Shown: piece by piece, positions 23,035 through 35,067 of the stretch
How the letters are laid out: each line of letters starts with the position of its first letter
Numbering within the stretch: position 1 is the stretch's first letter
From: Ampelocalamus luodianensis
Taxonomy: Eukaryota > Streptophyta > Magnoliopsida > Poales > Poaceae
Assembly (NCBI GenBank): GCA_036346255.1
Contig: CM070638.1
Coordinates: forward strand, 38,130,394-38,194,393
Length of the DNA: 64,000 bases
Reading direction: 5' to 3'
Translations under genes and position numbers: made by a program
Notes under the pieces: model-generated
The model's input: only the letters and a program-made list of their open reading frames with translations
Told to the model about the DNA's origin: nothing
The model's database searches: none

Positions 23035-24050
23035 TATGATAAATAGATATCAATCCAATCAATAGTGATATCTAAGAAAAACTTCCACAAGATGTCAGAC
23101 CCCATGCGTCGAATACCCGAAGCCCTCAAGTGTGTACCGTACTAGTCCCATGATCAGTAGTTAGTACATACAATCACAATATTGATATTCACATCCATAC
23201 AGTCATACATACAAAATAAAGCAAACGGATGTACATAACTTAAGCGGTTAAAGTTATTACATCACAGTCGACTGGCCAAATAAAAGCAAGTATCAACAGA
23301 GTAACAAAAGTAGCAGCGGAAGTAGAAGTGATAAAAGAAGATAGTTTCTAGCGGTATGCTCATCCAAAGCCCTTAGACAACCGACAAAAGACAAAGCCTA
23401 GATAGACCCATCACCGAACCCTCCGGTTCCGGGTGCGAAGAAAACACCTCTGCCATAGGCTCCTCCTCGTACTCTGAACAATAATGTAAACAAGATTGAG
23501 TACAATGCACACTCAGTAAGACTTCACTGTCACAAAAAGACCAATACTGGACACCACATCACAGACGGTTTTAGTTTAGAGACTGTCTGCGTTACTGGTT
23601 GCGTTAAAAACCATATGTGAAGAGGTAATATTACAAATGGTTTATATTTAAAACCGTCTATGAAGTATTACAGACGGTTCTTAATACGAACTGTTTGTGA
23701 TAATTGTATATTTCATAGACGGTTCTAAATATGAACCGTCTGTGTAGACTTCACGGACGGATTTTTAACTATAACCGTATGTGATAATATCGCTCCAGCC
23801 CCAATGCTCCATGAGTTTCTTCGTTCGCCGTCATCGCCAATGCGTCTCTTCGCTCACATCAATGCCGCTTCAGCTCTCCAATCTGTATCTTCATCTCACG
23901 CGCCGAATTTATTCCTTGTTTTATAAAATGGATAATCGATCCGCCATGATCATCCAGACATCGATCACTCTATACATATAACTCTCGATCCCATCTCTAT
24001 ATACGATCACGTCATTGATCATACGTATACACAGTGATCACGTACAGAGC

Positions 24051-24830
24051 ATGACAACAAGGACAAGGCGAGGAGGTCGGCGATTGCCGTCGCTGATCTT
24101 CCTCACGATGTTGTTGTCAACATTGTCGGCCATGTGGCCGCGAGCTCTCCTCACCCCATGGATGACCTCTGCAGCCTACGAGCCACGTACGTACATACGT
24201 ATTTATACCTACAAAATACATACTACTATTTATTCTAACGTCTTGAATTGTGTATGTACGTATATTAATTGGAGTTGCAAGACCATGTACAAGGCGTCCA
24301 AGGAGAGCACCGTGGGGAGGCGCGGCGTTGGAGCGGGAGGAGGCGATGAAGTGGCTGAACAACGAGCGCTACCTCGCCGTCGTCAACCACTTGGCCGGCG
24401 TCGGTAACCCGGAGGCCTACTTCATCGTCGCCTCTCGCTTATCTTCGCACACCAGGACATGCAGCGCGGCCTCATGTGCCTCGAGCGGGTGGCCGATGCC
24501 GGCCACAAGGCCACGACCTACGTGCTCGGTCTCCTCCTCTACACGACCGATGAGGCGCACCACGTTGGGAAGCACTACATTAGCCAGGTCGAGGGCGAGC
24601 CGGCCGACGGCGGGTGTGAGACGGCCATGAGGACCAACAGGAAGTGCGGTGGTGCTAGGGGCTCATCGCGACGCGATCCGAGCAGGCAATGTGGGCATCG
24701 CCGAAAGACGGCCACCGGTGCACAAGCATCGGCTGTGGCGCGACGGAAGGGTGGGACGACTACGTCGTCTTTTGTAGCGACGAATGTAGGATTAGGCATG
24801 AGTATGCCAAGTTCTTTGCACATGTGTTAA
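24051..24830 (+). pseudogene. Captured F-box gene fragment inside CACTA1
   Basis: Frames used in turn give an F-box start (DLPHDVVVNIVGHVAASS, PMDDLCSLRAT), a likely intron (about 24186-24281, starting GTACGTAC), then YKASKESTVGRR, EREEAMKWLNNERYLAVVNH, HLAGVGNPEAYFIV, QRGLMCLERVADAGHKATTY and VLGLLLYTTDEAHHV. This is the layout of a large grass F-box family whose C-terminal part has repeat-like helices. Frameshifts lie at about 24320 and 24430, and a poor 3' end follows. F-box proteins are SCF ubiquitin-ligase substrate adaptors; this copy cannot make one. It is moderately GC-rich, unlike the AT-rich element around it, which fits capture of host DNA. Confidence 0.75.
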
Positions 24831-25410
24831 ACAACTTGCCGTAAATTAAATACAATCACATGATGGCATTAATTACTGACCGACGAAAAACAAATATATA
24901 CCTGTCGTCTTCAATTTCACTACTTATTACGCCACGCCCCATGCCGTCAAAAATTATTTTATATTGGAACAATTTCACAGACGGTTCTTAACACGAACCA
25001 TCTGTGATGACGGTTCTACTTTAGAACCGTCTGTGATATCCCTTCATTAATAACAGCCCGCGCGCTAGGGTTTGTACCCTAACTCGTCACTCCCCAGCGT
25101 CCTTATTGTCGCCCGTTCTCCTCCCCATCGTGTGCTAGGGTTTGGGACTTTGGACTCCTGCATCGCGCCTCCCCTGTCACTGATTTGACCTCGTCGCCAC
25201 CGAATTGAGCTCGCCCCACCATCTCCCCCGCCAAATCGAGCTCGCCCCGCCATCTACGCTGCCGAATCGAGGTACAACGCTCCCCTCTGCTCCCACGCCG
25301 CCGCCTTCCCCTCTCTGCTCCCCTCCTGGTGGTTGCTTGCTTTAGCTGAGGTTTGCGCATGGGGCTCTTCCTCTCTCCCTCCGGTTGCCTCTCCTACGGT
25401 TTGATTTTTA

Positions 25411-26812
25411 TGCTTGAGCATTGAGTGGTGTTCTGATGTTTGGTTGATTTATGCATAGTGGGGAGATGGATGTAGGCTGTGCTGGTGGTGGCGTTTGCCA
25501 TCGTTGTCGTGTCGCACTGAGGTAAACTACTATTCTTTATTCTCTATCATGTTCCCTTCCCTTTGCTCTGTGATGGTGTTGGTAATGATATGGATGATAC
25601 TGCTAGTATGGCATGAGCCCTTGAGTAGCATTGAGTGGTGTTCTGATATACTTGTATTGTTTCGAGCATGCAATTTATATATTCCGATATACTTATTGTC
25701 CTACATCACAGTTGATAGTATCTTGATAGATTTTATTCCTGTGTAATAAGTTAATTTTAGTTGATTTGCTTGAATTAGTCTGAATATATTAGCAAGTTTT
25801 AATCTTGTACAATTGAGTGGTGTTCTGATGTTTCGTTGTTTTATGCATAGTGGGGAGATGGATGTCGGCTGCGCTGGTGATTGTGTTTGCCACCATTGCC
25901 GCGTCACACTGAGGTAAACTACTACTCTTTATTCTCTATCCCGTTCCCTTCCCTTTGCTCTGTGATGGTGTTGGTGATGATATGGATGATACTGCTAGTG
26001 TAGCATGAGCCCTTGAGTAGCATTGAGTGGTGTTCTGGTATACTTGTATTGTTTTGAGCATGCAATTTATACATTCTGATATACTTGTCCTACATCACAG
26101 TTGATAGTATCTTGATAGATTTTGTTCCTGTGTAATAAGTTAATTTTGGTTGATTTGCTTGAACTAGTCTAAATATATTAGCAAGTTTTAATCTTGTGCA
26201 ATTGAGTGGTGTTCTGATATTTGGTTGATTTATGCATAGTGGGGAGATGGTGTCGGCTGTGCTGGTGGTGGTGTTTGCCGCTGTTACCGCGTCGCACTGA
26301 CGTAAACTACTCCTCTTTATTCTCTATCCCGTTCCCTTCCCTTTGCTCTGTGATGGTGTTGGTGATGATATAGATGATACTGCTAGTGTGGTATAAGCCC
26401 TTGAGTAGCATTGAGTGGTGTTCTGATATACTTGTATTGTTTCAAGCATGCAATTTATACATTCTGATATACTTGTTGTCCTACATCATAGTTGATAGTA
26501 TCTTGATAGATTTTGTTTCTGTGTAATAAGTTAATTTTGGTTGATTTGCTTGAACTAGTCTGAATATATTAGCAAGTTTTAATCTTATGCAATTGAGTGG
26601 TGTTCTGATGTTTGGTTGATTTATGCATAATGGGGAGATGGATGTCGGCTGTGCTGGTGGTGGTGTTTGTCGCCGTTGCCGCGTCGCACTGAGGTAAACT
26701 GCTCCTCTTTATTCTCTATCTCGTTCCCTTCCTGTTGCTCTGCGATGGTGTTGGTGATGATATGGATGATACTGTTAGTTAATTTTGGTTGATTTTCTTG
26801 AACTAGTCTGAG
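25411..26812 (+). repeat. ~390-bp tandem repeat, about 3.5 copies
   Basis: The landmark TATGCATAGTGGGGAGATGG, or a close variant, occurs at 25450, 25842, 26231 and 26622 (spacing 392, 389 and 391). Each unit has TTGAGTGGTGTTCTGAT, a GC-rich stretch ending CACTGAGGTAAAC and a TTGATAGATTTT(A/G)TT block. The last copy has an internal deletion. The array lies wholly inside CACTA1. Confidence 0.92.
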
Positions 26813-26970
26813 AGCAATAATTAATCTTTTTAATCTTACCTTTGTCTGTGCAATCAACTAGCCTCTCGCCATTTATTTCACCTTTGCCAGGTACGTCCTG
26901 CCATTCAACTAACTGTTGTCACTTTGATCTTCAGTTTATCAGTCTGTACACATACAAATTTATACATTCT

Positions 26971-27900
26971 TGATACGGGGATGCCCGATCTTCACGACGT
27001 AGGATCGATGATAACTTTGGATCCGTGTAACCTGACGAACCGATGGCGTCAACCACTGTCAAAACAACAACATGCGACAAAATAATTTGCCCAACCACAC
27101 GCTCGTGATCCCGTCTACCCGACCACACAAAGTAGACGTGTCGTCGCTCCTGCAAAACACAAGGATTCACAAGAACAACGGCGTTGAGAACGCCCAATTC
27201 CCCTCTAGGTTGCACTGTATGTCAAACCCTAGGAAGAACAAGCGTATAACTCTCTTTCTGAAATAATAGATTCATATTCGTGGTACCCCCGAAAGTCACG
27301 AGTACAAAAAAATAAATATAGCCCCTAGGGCCGGCGGAACTACGGAACCGAGTAGGGTTTGGTTCCATCCAAACACACGCGCACACAGTCTATATTGGTT
27401 TTGGACTAAAAAAAAATTAAACTCCAAAGACTTGTTTGGCCCAAAAGAAACATGCAAGCATGGCTTGGTTCCTTTTGGCTTCACGTGGCTTGACAACTAG
27501 TGGTCCATGCATGCACAACACACATGCATGCATCCGTGTGCTTTCTTTATCTTGACCGTAACACACATGCATGCAATCCTTGCTTTCTTTCTCTATCTTG
27601 CAATCACGTAACACATGCACATGCATGCATGGTGCATGCAAGTAGACCTCACATGGCACAACTACAACCGAGCCTCCATGCTGCAGCTACCAAAGTTTTT
27701 GCTCAATGCTTCTTGCTCCATTGTTCTCGATCTCACATGCTTCTGTACGTGTATAACTGCACAAACAAAATATAAAACTATTAGGTAGTGACATATTCTC
27801 ATTAGTAAGATTAAAATCATTTAAGAGCGAGTTCACCTGTTGGTTAATTAATTTAGCTCGTGCTCGTGTAAGAGGTCCAATTGGCGGGATATCCTCATCA
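26971..27900 (-). mobile_element. Solo LTR, probably copia (LTR D)
   Basis: It starts TGATACGGGG, ends CCTCATCA and is flanked by ATTCT (26966-26970 and 27901-27905). Removing it restores ACATTCTGATATAC, a sequence present in the neighbouring tandem-repeat units, which confirms the boundaries. It resembles LTR F in the order of its left part (GCCCGATCTT block). It is rich in CATGCATG between 27505 and 27640. Confidence 0.85.
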
Positions 27901-28019
27901 ATTCTGATATACAATTGAATTGCTAACTGATGTCACTAATGCCATTCATTTCACCTTTGTCTGTGTAACCGTGTTCATGCTGCGTCCTAGGTACGTCCTA
28001 CCATTCCTTTCTTGATTTC

Positions 28020-28067
28020 TTCTCTATAAGTGTCCAAACAGTGATTGCTTGTGTCTTTAAAACTGGC

Positions 28068-28109
<42 letters not shown>

Positions 28110-28484
28110 CATAGTCTCTCAGCCACTTTGAGGGTCGTCCAAGCGACATGAGGAGGAATTGGGCGGTAACCACGAACAACTTCATCGAGCCTACAAGTTC
28201 AAGAAGCATGGCGGTCAGGAGAGCGCGCTGACATCCAATTAGAGCTCAAATATGAACTAATTATCAATTCAATTTCATATTACCTGGATGTCCACGTGCT
28301 CTCCTGGCAGCCACGCTTCTTGAACTGGCAGGAGCTCAATGAAGTTGCTTGTGGTTGCTGTCCAATCCTCCTCATGCTGCTTGGACAACCATCCGAAAGT
28401 GATAGAGGGACTACGATTATATATATATATATATAAAAGCCAGTTTTAAAGACACAAGCAACAACTGTTTGGGCACTTATAGAG
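28020..28484. repeat. Long inverted repeat (hairpin) inside CACTA1
   Basis: The left arm (28020-28237) and right arm (28285-28484) are reverse complements with scattered mismatches. Outer part: TTCTCTATAAGTG(T/C)CCAAACAG. Inner part: CAGGAGAGC(G/A)CG...GACATCCA. About 47 bases separate them. TA runs of unequal length in the two arms account for much of the length difference. Read from the right arm on the minus strand there is a peptide-like stretch (SKQHEEDWTATTSNFIELL), which may be an old coding fragment. Confidence 0.88.
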
Positions 28485-28489
28485 AAAAT

Positions 28490-28826
28490 TCATCACAAAT
28501 GGTTTCAGCTACAAACCGTCTGTGATATATGAATCATCACAGATGGTTTCAGCTACAAACCGTCTGTGATATACAAATCATCACATACAGTTTCCGCTAC
28601 AAACTGTCTGTGATATATCAATCGTCACAGACGGTTTCGGCTACAAACCGTCTATGATATGGAACTACTATCATAGACGGTTCTGAGTTAATAGCCGTGT
28701 GTGACAGTATGCATCACAGACGGTTTGAAAACCGTCTGTGATGACCTCATGTCATCACTGACCTATAAACTCAGACAGCTCACGAAACCGTTTGTGATGA
28801 CGTTTTTGAACCGTCTGTGAATACCT
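28490..28826. repeat. Right subterminal repeats of CACTA1
   Basis: At least six paired units of the form (A)CAGA(C/T)GGTTT...AAACCGTCTGTGAT. In CACTA elements, such subterminal repeats are the binding sites of the element-encoded protein needed for transposition. Confidence 0.85.
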
Positions 28827-29862
28827 TTTCTATAGTAGTGCTTGTAGTGTAGCGCAAAATTTATATAAATGCAAGGCTAACAAAAGATGAGGCTCTATGC
28901 TACAAGTTATTTTCAGCATTAAGCAAGTTTTATTTTGTAATACAAATACTTAGTATTTTTCAACGGAAGTCCAAAGAGCAATTAAATATATGAAGGACAT
29001 TAAGTAGTAATGGAATAAATGACAACACTTGGAACCCCCCTCGGCTGCAAGCAACATTTTACTTTTAGCCATAGACATGGCATTCAACTCAAATATAAAT
29101 CCGCAAGTCATTTCCCATGTTTTCCAATGAAATCGTTTTTGTGAAAATTGAGACTATACCTGGTAATACTACACTTAGCATGCTCATCACCGTGAGCATG
29201 GCTATTTAAATAGATTTACACTCTTCAGAGGGATACAACTTTACCCACAGCAATTGGGGGCGAAAACGGTGGGTGGTGACGGCAAAATAGTAGGCGAGCA
29301 AGCGGAGCTCTCGTGGGTGCGTGCTGGTGAGGGCGAGCGAAGGTGGACAAAGGGTCCTGGCAAGTGGGGCTCACTTACCAGCGAGAGGAGAGAGGGAGAT
29401 TAAAATCAGGATTTTGAAATTAAAGGCTGAGGGTTTTGCTGAATTTTTGTACCAAGCAAACAAGGTCCAAATTTTATGATAATTTTTTTGAGAGCTCCTG
29501 ACTTGGTATAGTTTCTTATGTAATTTTTCCAGAAATTTATCTTGTCTGTGATTTTCTCAAAAAATCCTACAATTATCTGTTTTTCATGAAATGCACTATG
29601 GCTTTAGATGAATTTTCTAAAAAGGTGCTCAATAAATTCCTCCCTAAGAAAATATGCCTAAAATTATTCTCTCACTTATTTTCATTCTGTTTTCCCTAAA
29701 ATTCTTACAAGTTCTCGTTTGTTTGAATTTCATTATTTGCTTTATGCAAAGTTTATAAATCATGCATAACAAATCTTTCACACAATATAATCTCAAAATT
29801 ACTTTCCCCTTTTAATTATACTATGTATTCCTAAAAGGTGAATTTTGGGATGTTACACAAGA

Positions 29863-31269
29863 TTTACCGATATGGAGAAAATAATAGGACACATAAATAG
29901 GCCGGGAGAATATTACGAAACCTTTTGCACCACCAAATGGATTATTTGTTTGATTAATTATGACTAACTAAAATTCCAGTATTCACCTTTGAGGAGCCAA
30001 GTTCAAACCTCACCAATAATATGCTGAAAGTTAATAACTAATTAAGAGTGATATGTACTCCATTTTTGTGCCGTTTAGGTGATTTGACAACTACTCCACT
30101 TCAAAGGCGCTTTCATGGAGCCTGATTTCCTAGGGTTACTTGGTTTGGATGTTTTGAAGCGATATTCTTTTGTTCCGTTTTGTTTTCTTTGCTACCATAT
30201 TTTTTAAAAAATATGTGGATAAATAATAGAATTTTTGGGCTTGTGATTTTTGGCATAACTGCAAATGGTCTTATCAACCTGATCAATGAGATCACTGTGT
30301 TACATATTTTGTTGTCAAGAAAAGGGATGGTAGAATATTCTGCTGGCATGATGGGAGATGTAAGATTTGATAAAATTTTAGTAGGAGAAATGTTCACTAG
30401 CTGTTTCGCACACTGAAGTTCATATTATTTTTTCTTGTTTATAAGATATTTTGGTTTGCAAAGTTGTATTTTTATATTTTGAGCCAGCTACATAATTCAA
30501 ATCTGTTATCTCCACAAACTACATTGGAGTAGCCATCCCTGATATATAAGGATCAGACAAGTGACTCATATTTAGCTAAGAGCAATTAATCTTAACCATT
30601 AGTAATAACTCGATTAATTTCCATGGCTTCACTTTTTATATAATACCTTTTTAAGGATATGTTTATAATACCTAGAAGCTGCACTTCTAAGCTTGACGCA
30701 ACATCATAAAAAAATAGAGGTAGAGAGGAATATATGTGAACATAAGTTGTATAGATAAATTAGTATAGGAACATACAAAAAGGAACAAACTACATTCACC
30801 AATAGGTAGTGCTTAAATATATTGTTGTATGCTTATATTCATTTCTAGGCCATTATTAGTGTGATGTTGGCAAAAAGGTAAACATTAAAGTAGACCAACC
30901 TCTCACACTTGAACACAAAACACTTTCATCTCATAGGATGGATTTTACCCTTTTTTAACAGTAGATAGGAATCTACCCGTGCATGGTCCATATCATTTTA
31001 CGTTGTGTGTCCATGCGGAGGTGGTTAAAAAAAAAGATAGCCGATTGGTTAGTTGATTAGCTAGATTGCCCCTGATGTGTTTTTGCTAGCTATACAAAAT
31101 TTAGGCTATGTTTTCTCGTTTACAAGAATATAAATCAATATTCACAGGAAAATTCTATGAAAATGTTTTAGAGGAGTTTTATGTGCATACAAAAAGATGG
31201 GCATGGACACAGCATGATGCATAAAACAACTAATATTTCTTTTGGAACATTGAAGTACATGTTGTGCAT
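29863..31269. other. AT-rich intergenic sequence
   Basis: Nothing is recognised. Two overlapping short frames at 30110-30416 have no identifiable homology. Confidence 0.4.
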
Positions 31270-32048
31270 GAGGGCATCTCCAATAGTTTGTCTCTTAGCT
31301 TGTCTCTAATACCTTCCATGTCATCTTGAGATAATATTAGAGACAACTATTCTAATAGTTTGTCTCTTAGCTTGTCTCTAACACCTTCATAAGCATTTAA
31401 ACTTTGCATGAATCAAATAATCATGTGGATCAACACTAACTTCAATCTTTGTGACCTACATGTGTTGTTTGGTTACATCTACATATATAAATAAGCAGCA
31501 ATTCTAATACCAAGCCTCACAAGCATTGAAGCTTTGCATGATTCTAACCCTAGAACTGAACAACAAATCGACGTATCATGTCTTACATCATCCAAGAGAT
31601 AACAAACCATACAAAGTACAGATCGATGACTCATCATATAGTAGATCGATGTATGCAATAAACCGAAACAAGCACTATAAAGTACAACCAACTAAAGTCT
31701 CCAACAGTTTAGCCATAAGCAAAAGTAGAACTGAGAGTACTATTAGCAAGACCTAAAAGTAAGATTCATAATGCAAAACATTAATTGTGCAGTCAGGCAA
31801 TAGCAGTAGAACGAAAATCAATTCTTGGATGGAAAATAGTAGAAAGTAACAAAGTACATCACAATGCTCTTACACTGTTAGCCTGTTAAACTATATACTT
31901 GATCAACATTAACTAGCCCGAAGCAAATTTATAGAGTAAATCACAAGCAAGTAGGTCAAGGTCTCCTTAAACCTTAAGACCCGAATTACCTGTAGGAAAA
32001 GTTGTAACATGGAGATACAGTGTGTGCACAACAGAAGACCCGAATTAC

Positions 32049-33204
32049 CTGTAGTACATCGAACAGACCGCGCCGATTACTATCTTCTTTCTCCAGCCAG
32101 AGTAATTTTTCAGGACTGGTTTGAAGCTTTGCAATAACCTTTTTCTCTGTGTTGCGTTCCTCTTTGAACTATACACATGAATCAAACAATAGAAGACAAG
32201 GAAATTAAAGGAAGCAATGTTATGGAAACAAAATTGCAGTAACAAGTACACACAACTGAGGTTGAAAAATAGACTTTTGTAATAGTGCCTAAACTAATAA
32301 CAAGCTACTATCAATAAAGATTTGCCATGCAGTCTAGAGTAGCTGGTATGTTCAACTAATAGGAAAGGAGAATATAACTGATTGCATTACCTCATAGCAT
32401 TGCTTCTCATACACGTTTAGAAAGTTGGCTGCAACAACTGTCCAAAAAGATCCAAACTTCTCCTGAAACAAAATAGAAATGTCATGCGTGCTGGTGCCCG
32501 ATCTTTTACTGACCAAAAAAAATGTGGAACATCATTTTAAACAGAGCAACCTCCAGCATTTCCTGACGAATATATGGGCGGCTCATTCGATCAAATCCCA
32601 TAGGCCTTCGCTTTGAAGCTCCTCCTGAAAGTTTAACTTAGGAAAAGGTTTGATAAACTACTCTACATGTTTTCTACCATTCCTATTGGAACATGGTTTG
32701 AAATCTATCACATGCAGTTTAAAATAAGTAATCAAGTGCCTTGACTAAACATAATATACAAAATGTCAGTATATATACCTCATTTTCAGATAAGAACTGC
32801 TTGAATGAACTGGAAGTTAGTACTTTGTCTTTTTCTAAATTGAATATTTTTCTTGCAATTGCCAGTTTCATGGCCATTGTTGCCTCATAGTCGACATCCT
32901 ATTTTACACATGATCTTCAAGTTAGAAAAATGATCGAAAACTAGATTTCTGCAAGCAATTCCAAGAATCATAAGAATTGCATGACCAAGGTCACACTTTT
33001 GAAGTATTTCAAATACAGTAAATGATCTGATTTAAGGAGCAAACATGGAAAAAGAGCAGCAGGGACATAAAGTGCATCTAGCCCAAAGGCAACTGCATCT
33101 GGAGTTTTACCTTTGCAGTGACAACAGATAAATAAGTGATATTCTACACTTGAAAATGCATTTACCTTTTTGTCCAACTGCTTCTTCACCTGCAAAATCT
33201 CTTC
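32049..33204 (-). pseudogene. Five exon-like segments of an unrecognised host gene
   Basis: Minus-strand exons, each with AG/GT borders: 33166-33204 (EEILQVKKQLDKK), 32779-32898 (VDYEATMAMKLAIARKIFNL...SFKQFLSENE), 32551-32624 (ASKRRPMGFDRMSRPYIRQE), 32391-32462 (EKFGSFWTVVAANFLNVYEK) and 32049-32168 (FKEERNTEKKVIAKLQTSPE...NRRGLFDVLQ). None holds an internal stop. Exons one and two, and four and five, join in phase; the second-to-third junction does not, so an exon may be missing. I do not recognise the protein. Both ends of the gene are absent, so it is annotated as a captured fragment. Confidence 0.6.
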
Positions 33205-33261
33205 CTGTGATAAGATGCAAAATTGAGTACTAGATCAGGTTAGTGAAAACTCATTAAAAAC

Positions 33262-33640
33262 TCAAGAGATCAGTGAAATGATAAGTCCTTGGCCTGCCTG
33301 AGTGAGTCGAACCCTCCAATCGCCACGAGGCACCTGAGCCCCAGCGGCCATCCGAGAGCGCGGAACTGCTCGGCGAGCTACGCCGCAAGCTCCCGCGTAG
33401 GAACGAGCACGAGCGCAGCGACGCCGAAGGGGTCCTCGCCGAGGCGGTGCAGGATGGGCAGAGCGAACGCGGCTGTCTTGCCGCTGCCCATCTCCGCGAT
33501 GCCGAGCACGTCCTCGCCATCGAGCGCGCGCGGGACGCACCGCCGTAGGGCGCCGCATGCCCAGGGAGTCGCAAACGTCGACCAGCCACCACGACAGGCC
33601 AAGTTCCGCAAAGGTTGAGGGCACCGTGGCGGCAACATCA
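33262..33640 (-). pseudogene. N-terminal fragment of a DEAD-box RNA helicase
   Basis: Minus-strand peptides in two frames give FAELGLSWWLVDVCDSLGMR, RPTAV, then RRCVPRALDGEDVLGIAEMG, SGKTAAFALPILHRLGEDPF, VLVPTRELAA and AEQFRALGWPLGLRCLV. These are the Q-motif region, motif I (GSGKTA) and motif Ia (PTREL) of the DDX49/Dbp8-type helicases (plant RH36-like). A deletion after RPTAV shifts the frame and a TAG replaces the codon after TRELAA. The DEAD motif and everything after it are missing, so it cannot be an active ATPase. Confidence 0.82.
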
Positions 33641-33991
33641 AGTGGAGATAGAGAGGGGGATTTTTTTGGCACTGGGAAGATGGAGTGGCGCAAGAAAAAA
33701 GCTTCGCGCGGGTAAGAAAAATTCTTCGCGCGAGCGAGAGAAACTTCGCGGGGAAGGAAAAGCGACGCGGCGTCTTTGGACCGGGCGAGAAGAACGCAGA
33801 ACGCGTGAGGAAATGACGAGCTCTCCAACAGGAAAAATCGTTCGACGCTAGCATCTTGATTCCCGTGTGCGCCCGTCGCGTGAGGAAACGACGAGTTTGT
33901 TCTCTCTCCTCTTTCTCTCCCCTCCACCTCATCAAAAATTCAATGTAGCATCTTTTAGAGACAATTGAAATAGACTATTGGAGATGCCCTC

Positions 33992-35067
33992 AGGCCTCTA
34001 GCCGGACTGGACCCGTATCTGGAGAAGGAAACAAACTCGTTCAATAATCAGAGGCCTACCTACCAAGGAGATAAAAATCTCTATTTAAGAAGAAGATTAT
34101 ACTCCGCTCAAAAAAAAGAAAAGAAAAAAAAAGATTAGACAATCCAAAAAGGGTCATGGGCCTAATCATTGGCATGGATATCGATATTGTTTCATCTACG
34201 GTCTTGAAAGTTGCATACCACAGAGCCGCCGATCGCAACGCCGTTGTCCCTTAGTCGGTCCCTCTCTCCTCCGGTGTTTTCGCAGGTGTTGGTGGGTGAC
34301 CTATTGATTTTTCTATAAATAACTTTAGTTTTATTTAGTTTCTGTTGTTTTTCATCGTAGATTAAATTTTATAGTCTTGTTCTCCTCCGGTGGGTGACCT
34401 TGGTTTCTCGGACCGACTCACCTAGACGATGATGGTGACACCTACGCCAAAAATTGATAGTGAGTTGAGAAGGGTGCAAATACTCTGATTTTCTTTCAAT
34501 GAACAACACTGCTACTGAGGCACATGTTCTACCCACAGTGACGGGGCTTCAACAAGATTTCAGGGGGGGGGCAAACTGCCAAGGCCAAGGGCCGTTGACT
34601 GGACTCGCAAATTCATATTTGGGAGGGATTCAAGCTGAATATAGCATATTAGCACTGTCAAATGCAGCAGTCTTTACTGCATGAGAATCTTGTTGAATAC
34701 TTAATGTGTTGAACTTTGAGCAAGCAAAGTTGTTTTTTGTTCCTTTCTTGTCCTGCCAACGAACAAGTAGAAGCCACGGCAACAGCTCAGGTTTCTACTA
34801 CATACTCAGGGAATACTGTTGAATACTTGATGTGCCAAATTTACTGGGGGGCATGACCCATGTTGGCTTTAATAATGCTCCGTCCTTGTCTGCACATCAA
34901 TCATCGAGAATCTACTTCCTACTATCATTTTTGTCAGCAATTAAGACATCATTGCAAGATACGGAGTCGATAACAAGGAAGATAAAGAAGTCAAGCACAT
35001 TCATCGACCCAAGGACTTGATGGTGACATGTTATTTATCTACAATCTTCAATATGAAAGTTGGGTAC
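33992..35067. other. Unassigned region
   Basis: Some stretches look coding-like (34499-34681, beginning MNNTATEAHVLPTVTGLQQD, and 34832-35017), but I cannot name a family and stops separate them. Confidence 0.35.

Larger units (their letters stand above)
23525..28840. mobile_element. Non-autonomous CACTA element (CACTA1)
   Basis: It starts CACTGTCACAAAAAG, ends CTATAGTAGTG (CACTACTATAG on the other strand) and has a 3-bp duplication CTT (23522-23524 and 28841-28843). Subterminal regions are full of the motif ACAGACGGTT in both orientations. No transposase is recognised. Its cargo is an F-box gene fragment, a tandem repeat, a solo copia LTR and a long inverted repeat. An extra block of subterminal-like motifs inside it (24975-25050) suggests it is a composite of more than one event. 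Confidence 0.9.
23093..29857 (-). mobile_element. Solo gypsy LTR (LTR C), split by a CACTA element
   Basis: It starts TGTCAGACCCC and ends GGGATGTTACA, flanked by CAAGA on both sides (23088-23092 and 29858-29862). Net length is 1446 bp once the CACTA element at 23525-28840 and its 3-bp duplication are removed. There is no internal domain: it is a solo LTR. On the minus strand it starts TGTAACATCCCAAAATTC like other gypsy LTRs here. Confidence 0.9.
31270..33991 (-). mobile_element. Gene-carrying DNA transposon with GAGGGCATCTCCAATAG termini
   Basis: The left end GAGGGCATCTCCAATAGT and right end ACTATTGGAGATGCCCTC are an inverted pair; TGTCTCTAA-like sequence follows in both. A ~75-bp stretch behind the left terminus is duplicated (31287-31382). 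Between the termini, all on the minus strand, lie an RNA-helicase fragment and five exons of another gene. There is no transposase and no clear target duplication, so the superfamily is open. The layout is that of Pack-type elements. Confidence 0.7.

Noticed and set aside
25411..26812. CRISPR-like or satellite array
   Set aside because: Units are ~390 bp, imperfect and confined to one transposon; there are no short repeats with unique spacers.
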